Below are positions 61,765 to 64,000 of a DNA stretch of 64,000 nt, piece after piece. How positions within the stretch are numbered: the stretch's first letter is position 1; every line of letters starts with the position of its first letter. The position numbers and the translations under genes are program-made. This stretch comes from JAIOZK01 sp964468645 (GTDB lineage Bacteria; Bacteroidota; Bacteroidia; Bacteroidales; JAIOZK01): NCBI GenBank assembly GCA_964468645.1, contig CAYXUU010000008.1, positions 1-64,000 of the forward strand. Reading direction: 5' to 3'. The notes under the pieces are model-generated. The model saw nothing but the letters and a program-made list of their open reading frames with translations, did not search any database and was not told the origin of the DNA.

Positions 61765-64000
61765 TTATATCCATTTTACAAGAGGAAGATCCTGCCGGTA
61801 AACAAGTTTTGGATTTTTCACAGAGATCCTGAAAGCATAATCGAAGTAACCGGCATTATTAATAACCATTTCACTTCTGTACAACGAAATTCCGTTTTTC
61901 TCATCGATCAATTTTAGTTCCTGCAGTATCCTGATATCATGAAAATGATTATTTTTCCGTTTTCCAATAAACAATTCAACACATATATCATTTCCATTAA
62001 GCATAGCTGTATCTATCGATACTTCTACTGTGAACTTTTCCCCCTGCTTCATAGGATGCCTGGTAAGGTCCGGTACCCTGACTGATTTTACCTCAATCAG
62101 ATCCCAGTTTTCATTTACACTCGATTTCCAGTCAGCTATTTCATTTATAAGTTTCAGATCATTCCTTTCCAGTTCATGTATTCTGCTGATCAGTTTATTA
62201 TAGTAATTATCCCTGTAATCATGCAACATACGCTCCATTGTAAACTGCGGTGCAATTTCAGCCAGGGAATTCTTTATATATGAAACCCACTGTTCAGGGA
62301 TATCATTATTGTTTCTGTCAAAAAATGCCGGGATAATCTGATCTTCAAGGATATTATATATTGTTTCGGCATCAAGTTCATCCTGGAAATTCTGGTTATC
62401 ATAGGTTCTTTCTTCTTTGATAGCCCAACCTGCATTTCTGGTATAGCCTTCGGCCCACCATCCATCAAGAACACTGAAATTCAACACACCATTCAAGGTT
62501 GCTTTTTCTCCGCTTGTACCTGAGGCTTCCAGCGGGCGGGTTGGTGTATTTAACCACAGATCAACACCCTGAACCAATTTCTTGGCTACTGTCATATCGT
62601 AATTCTCAAGGAATATAACCTTCCCGACAAATTCAGGCATTTTACTTATCTCTGTAATTCGCTTAATTAGATGCTGTCCGGCTTCATCTTTTGGATGCGC
62701 CTTTCCTGAGAACACGAAGATCACTGGTCTGTCCTCAGCATTTACAACCTGTGCAAGCCTGTCAAGGTTGCTGAATAGCAGGAATGCCCTTTTATAAGTA
62801 GCGAATCGCCTGGCAAAACCGATAGTCAGTGCATTCTCATTAAGGTTCTCAAGTGTATTAAAAACAATTTTAGGATTTTCCTGGCGCTGGGTAAGGTCCG
62901 ACTCAAGTTTCTTCTTTAAAAACCCGAACAATTCTGTTTTAAGGATTCTCCGCTTATCCCAGATGACCGCATCATCAACTTCCCTGATTTTCTTCCATCT
63001 GCTCTTATCAGCGTGATTTAGAATAAAATCATCTCCCATTCTTTCACTGTAAAGTTTTTGCCATTCTTTTGCAGTCCATGTTTGATAATGAACCCCATTG
63101 GTAACATATCCTATCTGAAGTTCTTCGGGATAAAATCCGGGATACATTACACTGAACATTTCCCTGGATACACTCCCGTGTATCCTGCTTACTCCATTGA
63201 TCTCTTGTGAAAGGTTCAGTGCAAGAATACTCATTGAGAATTTGTTATGTCCTCCTTCAACCCTTAACCTGCCCAAATCCATGAATTTCTCCCATGAAAT
63301 ATTTAAACGGTCAGCATAATGGGGAATATAGGTCCTTAACAGGTCTTCTGAAAAAACATCATGTCCAGCAGGAACGGGGGTATGTGTTGTGAAGAGTGTT
63401 GAACCTCTTACAATCTCAACTGCCTGGTTAAATTTCAGTTTATCATTCTCGATCATACCCCTTAAGCGTTCTACTCCAATGAAGGCTGAATGTCCTTCAT
63501 TACAATGATAAACTGATGGATCAATACTTAGCTTTCTGAGCAATCTGATTCCTCCTACACCCAGCAACAATTCCTGCTTCAACCTGTATTCAAGGTCACC
63601 ACCATATAATTGATGGGTAACGATTTTGTCTTCCGGACTATTTTCCCTCACTTCTGTATCAAGCAGAAATAATGGAATTCTGCCTACATCAACCCGCCAT
63701 ATCCGGGCATTCAGGTTTCTTCCCGGAAATGCAAGTCTGACTTTCAGTGGTTCACCTGAATTATCTAAAACCGGAAACAAAGGAAGTTGAGAATAATTCT
63801 GTGGAATATAGGTTTCTATTTGTTCCCCAAAAGCGGATAAACTTTGCTGAAAATAGCCATGTTTATACAGGAGGCTTATCGCGATGATATTTACGTTTTT
63901 ATCACTGGCTTCTTTGAGGTAATCACCAGCCAGGATACCCAATCCCCCCGAATATGTTTTCAGGTTTTCATGCAAACCAAACTCCATTGAAAAATAGGCA
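61765..64000 (-). CDS. glgP: Alpha-glucan phosphorylase, partial (5' end beyond window)
   Basis: At least 744 residues, running off the right edge; the open frame continues upstream of MEFGLHENLKTYSGGLG as ...AYFS. It phosphorolyses glycogen or maltodextrin to glucose 1-phosphate. Signatures: GGLGILAGDYLKEASD, VYHCNEGHSAFIGVERL, FTTHTPVPAGHDVF, GYVTNGVHYQTWTAKEW, IGFARRFATYKRAFLLF, FSGKAHPKDE and WLNTPTRPLEASGTSGEKA, then LNGVLNFSVLDGWWAEGY. This is the shorter bacterial/archaeal glucan-phosphorylase form. The PLP-Lys region lies near SGTSGEKA. The C-terminal ~110 residues (KSVRVPDLTRHP ...) look like an added beta domain. Confidence 0.93.
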   Translation of the reverse strand, partial: AYFSMEFGLHENLKTYSGGLGILAGDYLKEASDKNVNIIAISLLYKHGYFQQSLSAFGEQIETYIPQNYSQLPLFPVLDNSGEPLKVRLAFPGRNLNARIWRVDVGRIPLFLLDTEVRENSPEDKIVTHQLYGGDLEYRLKQELLLGVGGIRLLRKLSIDPSVYHCNEGHSAFIGVERLRGMIENDKLKFNQAVEIVRGSTLFTTHTPVPAGHDVFSEDLLRTYIPHYADRLNISWEKFMDLGRLRVEGGHNKFSMSILALNLSQEINGVSRIHGSVSREMFSVMYPGFYPEELQIGYVTNGVHYQTWTAKEWQKLYSERMGDDFILNHADKSRWKKIREVDDAVIWDKRRILKTELFGFLKKKLESDLTQRQENPKIVFNTLENLNENALTIGFARRFATYKRAFLLFSNLDRLAQVVNAEDRPVIFVFSGKAHPKDEAGQHLIKRITEISKMPEFVGKVIFLENYDMTVAKKLVQGVDLWLNTPTRPLEASGTSGEKATLNGVLNFSVLDGWWAEGYTRNAGWAIKEERTYDNQNFQDELDAETIYNILEDQIIPAFFDRNNNDIPEQWVSYIKNSLAEIAPQFTMERMLHDYRDNYYNKLISRIHELERNDLKLINEIADWKSSVNENWDLIEVKSVRVPDLTRHPMKQGEKFTVEVSIDTAMLNGNDICVELFIGKRKNNHFHDIRILQELKLIDEKNGISLYRSEMVINNAGYFDYAFRISVKNPKLVYRQDLPLVKWI

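Noticed and set aside
1..64000. tRNA or rRNA genes
   Set aside because: I found no convincing cloverleaf or rRNA-like segment by eye; a tRNAscan/Infernal search would be decisive.

Overview
The window looks like a chromosomal piece of a Bacteroidota genome, most likely an anaerobic or environmental member of the Bacteroidales/Marinilabiliales type. The grounds are: surface proteins ending in a type IX secretion (T9SS) sorting domain (YPNP ... GMYLIKI); a short RpoD-type primary sigma factor (286 aa); the rpsO-pnp-rpoD gene order; moderate-to-low GC; almost no Shine-Dalgarno sequences; and a TAnnTTTG -7 box ahead of many genes, the Bacteroidota promoter signature. I saw no rRNA, tRNA or CRISPR array.

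Layout. 0.2-10.4 kb: surface/secreted genes: a giant six-module parallel beta-helix T9SS protein, a secreted NlpC/P60-like cysteine peptidase, a PNPOx-like protein and a broken LRR/T9SS gene. 10.5-20.5 kb: housekeeping genes (rpsO, pnp, rpoD, rpe, PPDK regulatory protein), a TPR hybrid kinase and pepD. 20.6-26.4 kb: a small outer-membrane barrel, a beta-helix lipoprotein, and a divergent sugar symporter / aldose epimerase pair. 26.7-36.2 kb: an accessory block entirely on the minus strand: PIN toxin-antitoxin, TlpA-like lipoprotein, a dead IS1182 element, an Ntn-hydrolase, a paralogous lipoprotein, and an operon of Mac-domain fragment, iron-sulfur flavoprotein, ferredoxin-nitroreductase and methyltransferase. 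Imperfect noncoding repeats recur in this block. 36.4-45.7 kb: DUF3298 protein, a PiT-PhoU-like phosphate transporter, a YpsA-like protein, prmC, and a tight five-gene operon built round a sucrose-phosphate-synthase-like glycosyltransferase. 46.0-53.1 kb: dnaA, a low-molecular-weight phosphatase, a serine/threonine dehydratase, an RsmI-like methylase, an ABC exporter, a protease-like secreted protein and a sugar transferase with a cysteine cluster. 53.5-64.0 kb: minus-strand M48 protease, VWA-like membrane protein, fabG, two hybrid/response-regulator kinases and the 3' part of an alpha-glucan phosphorylase that runs off the right edge.

How the genes work together. The glycosyltransferase operon (41.8-45.7 kb) combines a P-loop kinase, a GT4 glycosyltransferase, an NTPase and an EamA transporter. 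It could make and move a small glycoside. The 33.5-36.1 kb operon pairs a flavoprotein with a ferredoxin-nitroreductase and a methyltransferase, and looks like a small redox/modification pathway of unknown substrate. These two operons, the free-standing Mac domain, and the cysteine-cluster sugar transferase are the best candidates for undescribed biology. Many long intergenic gaps carry short palindromic or phrase-like dispersed repeats.
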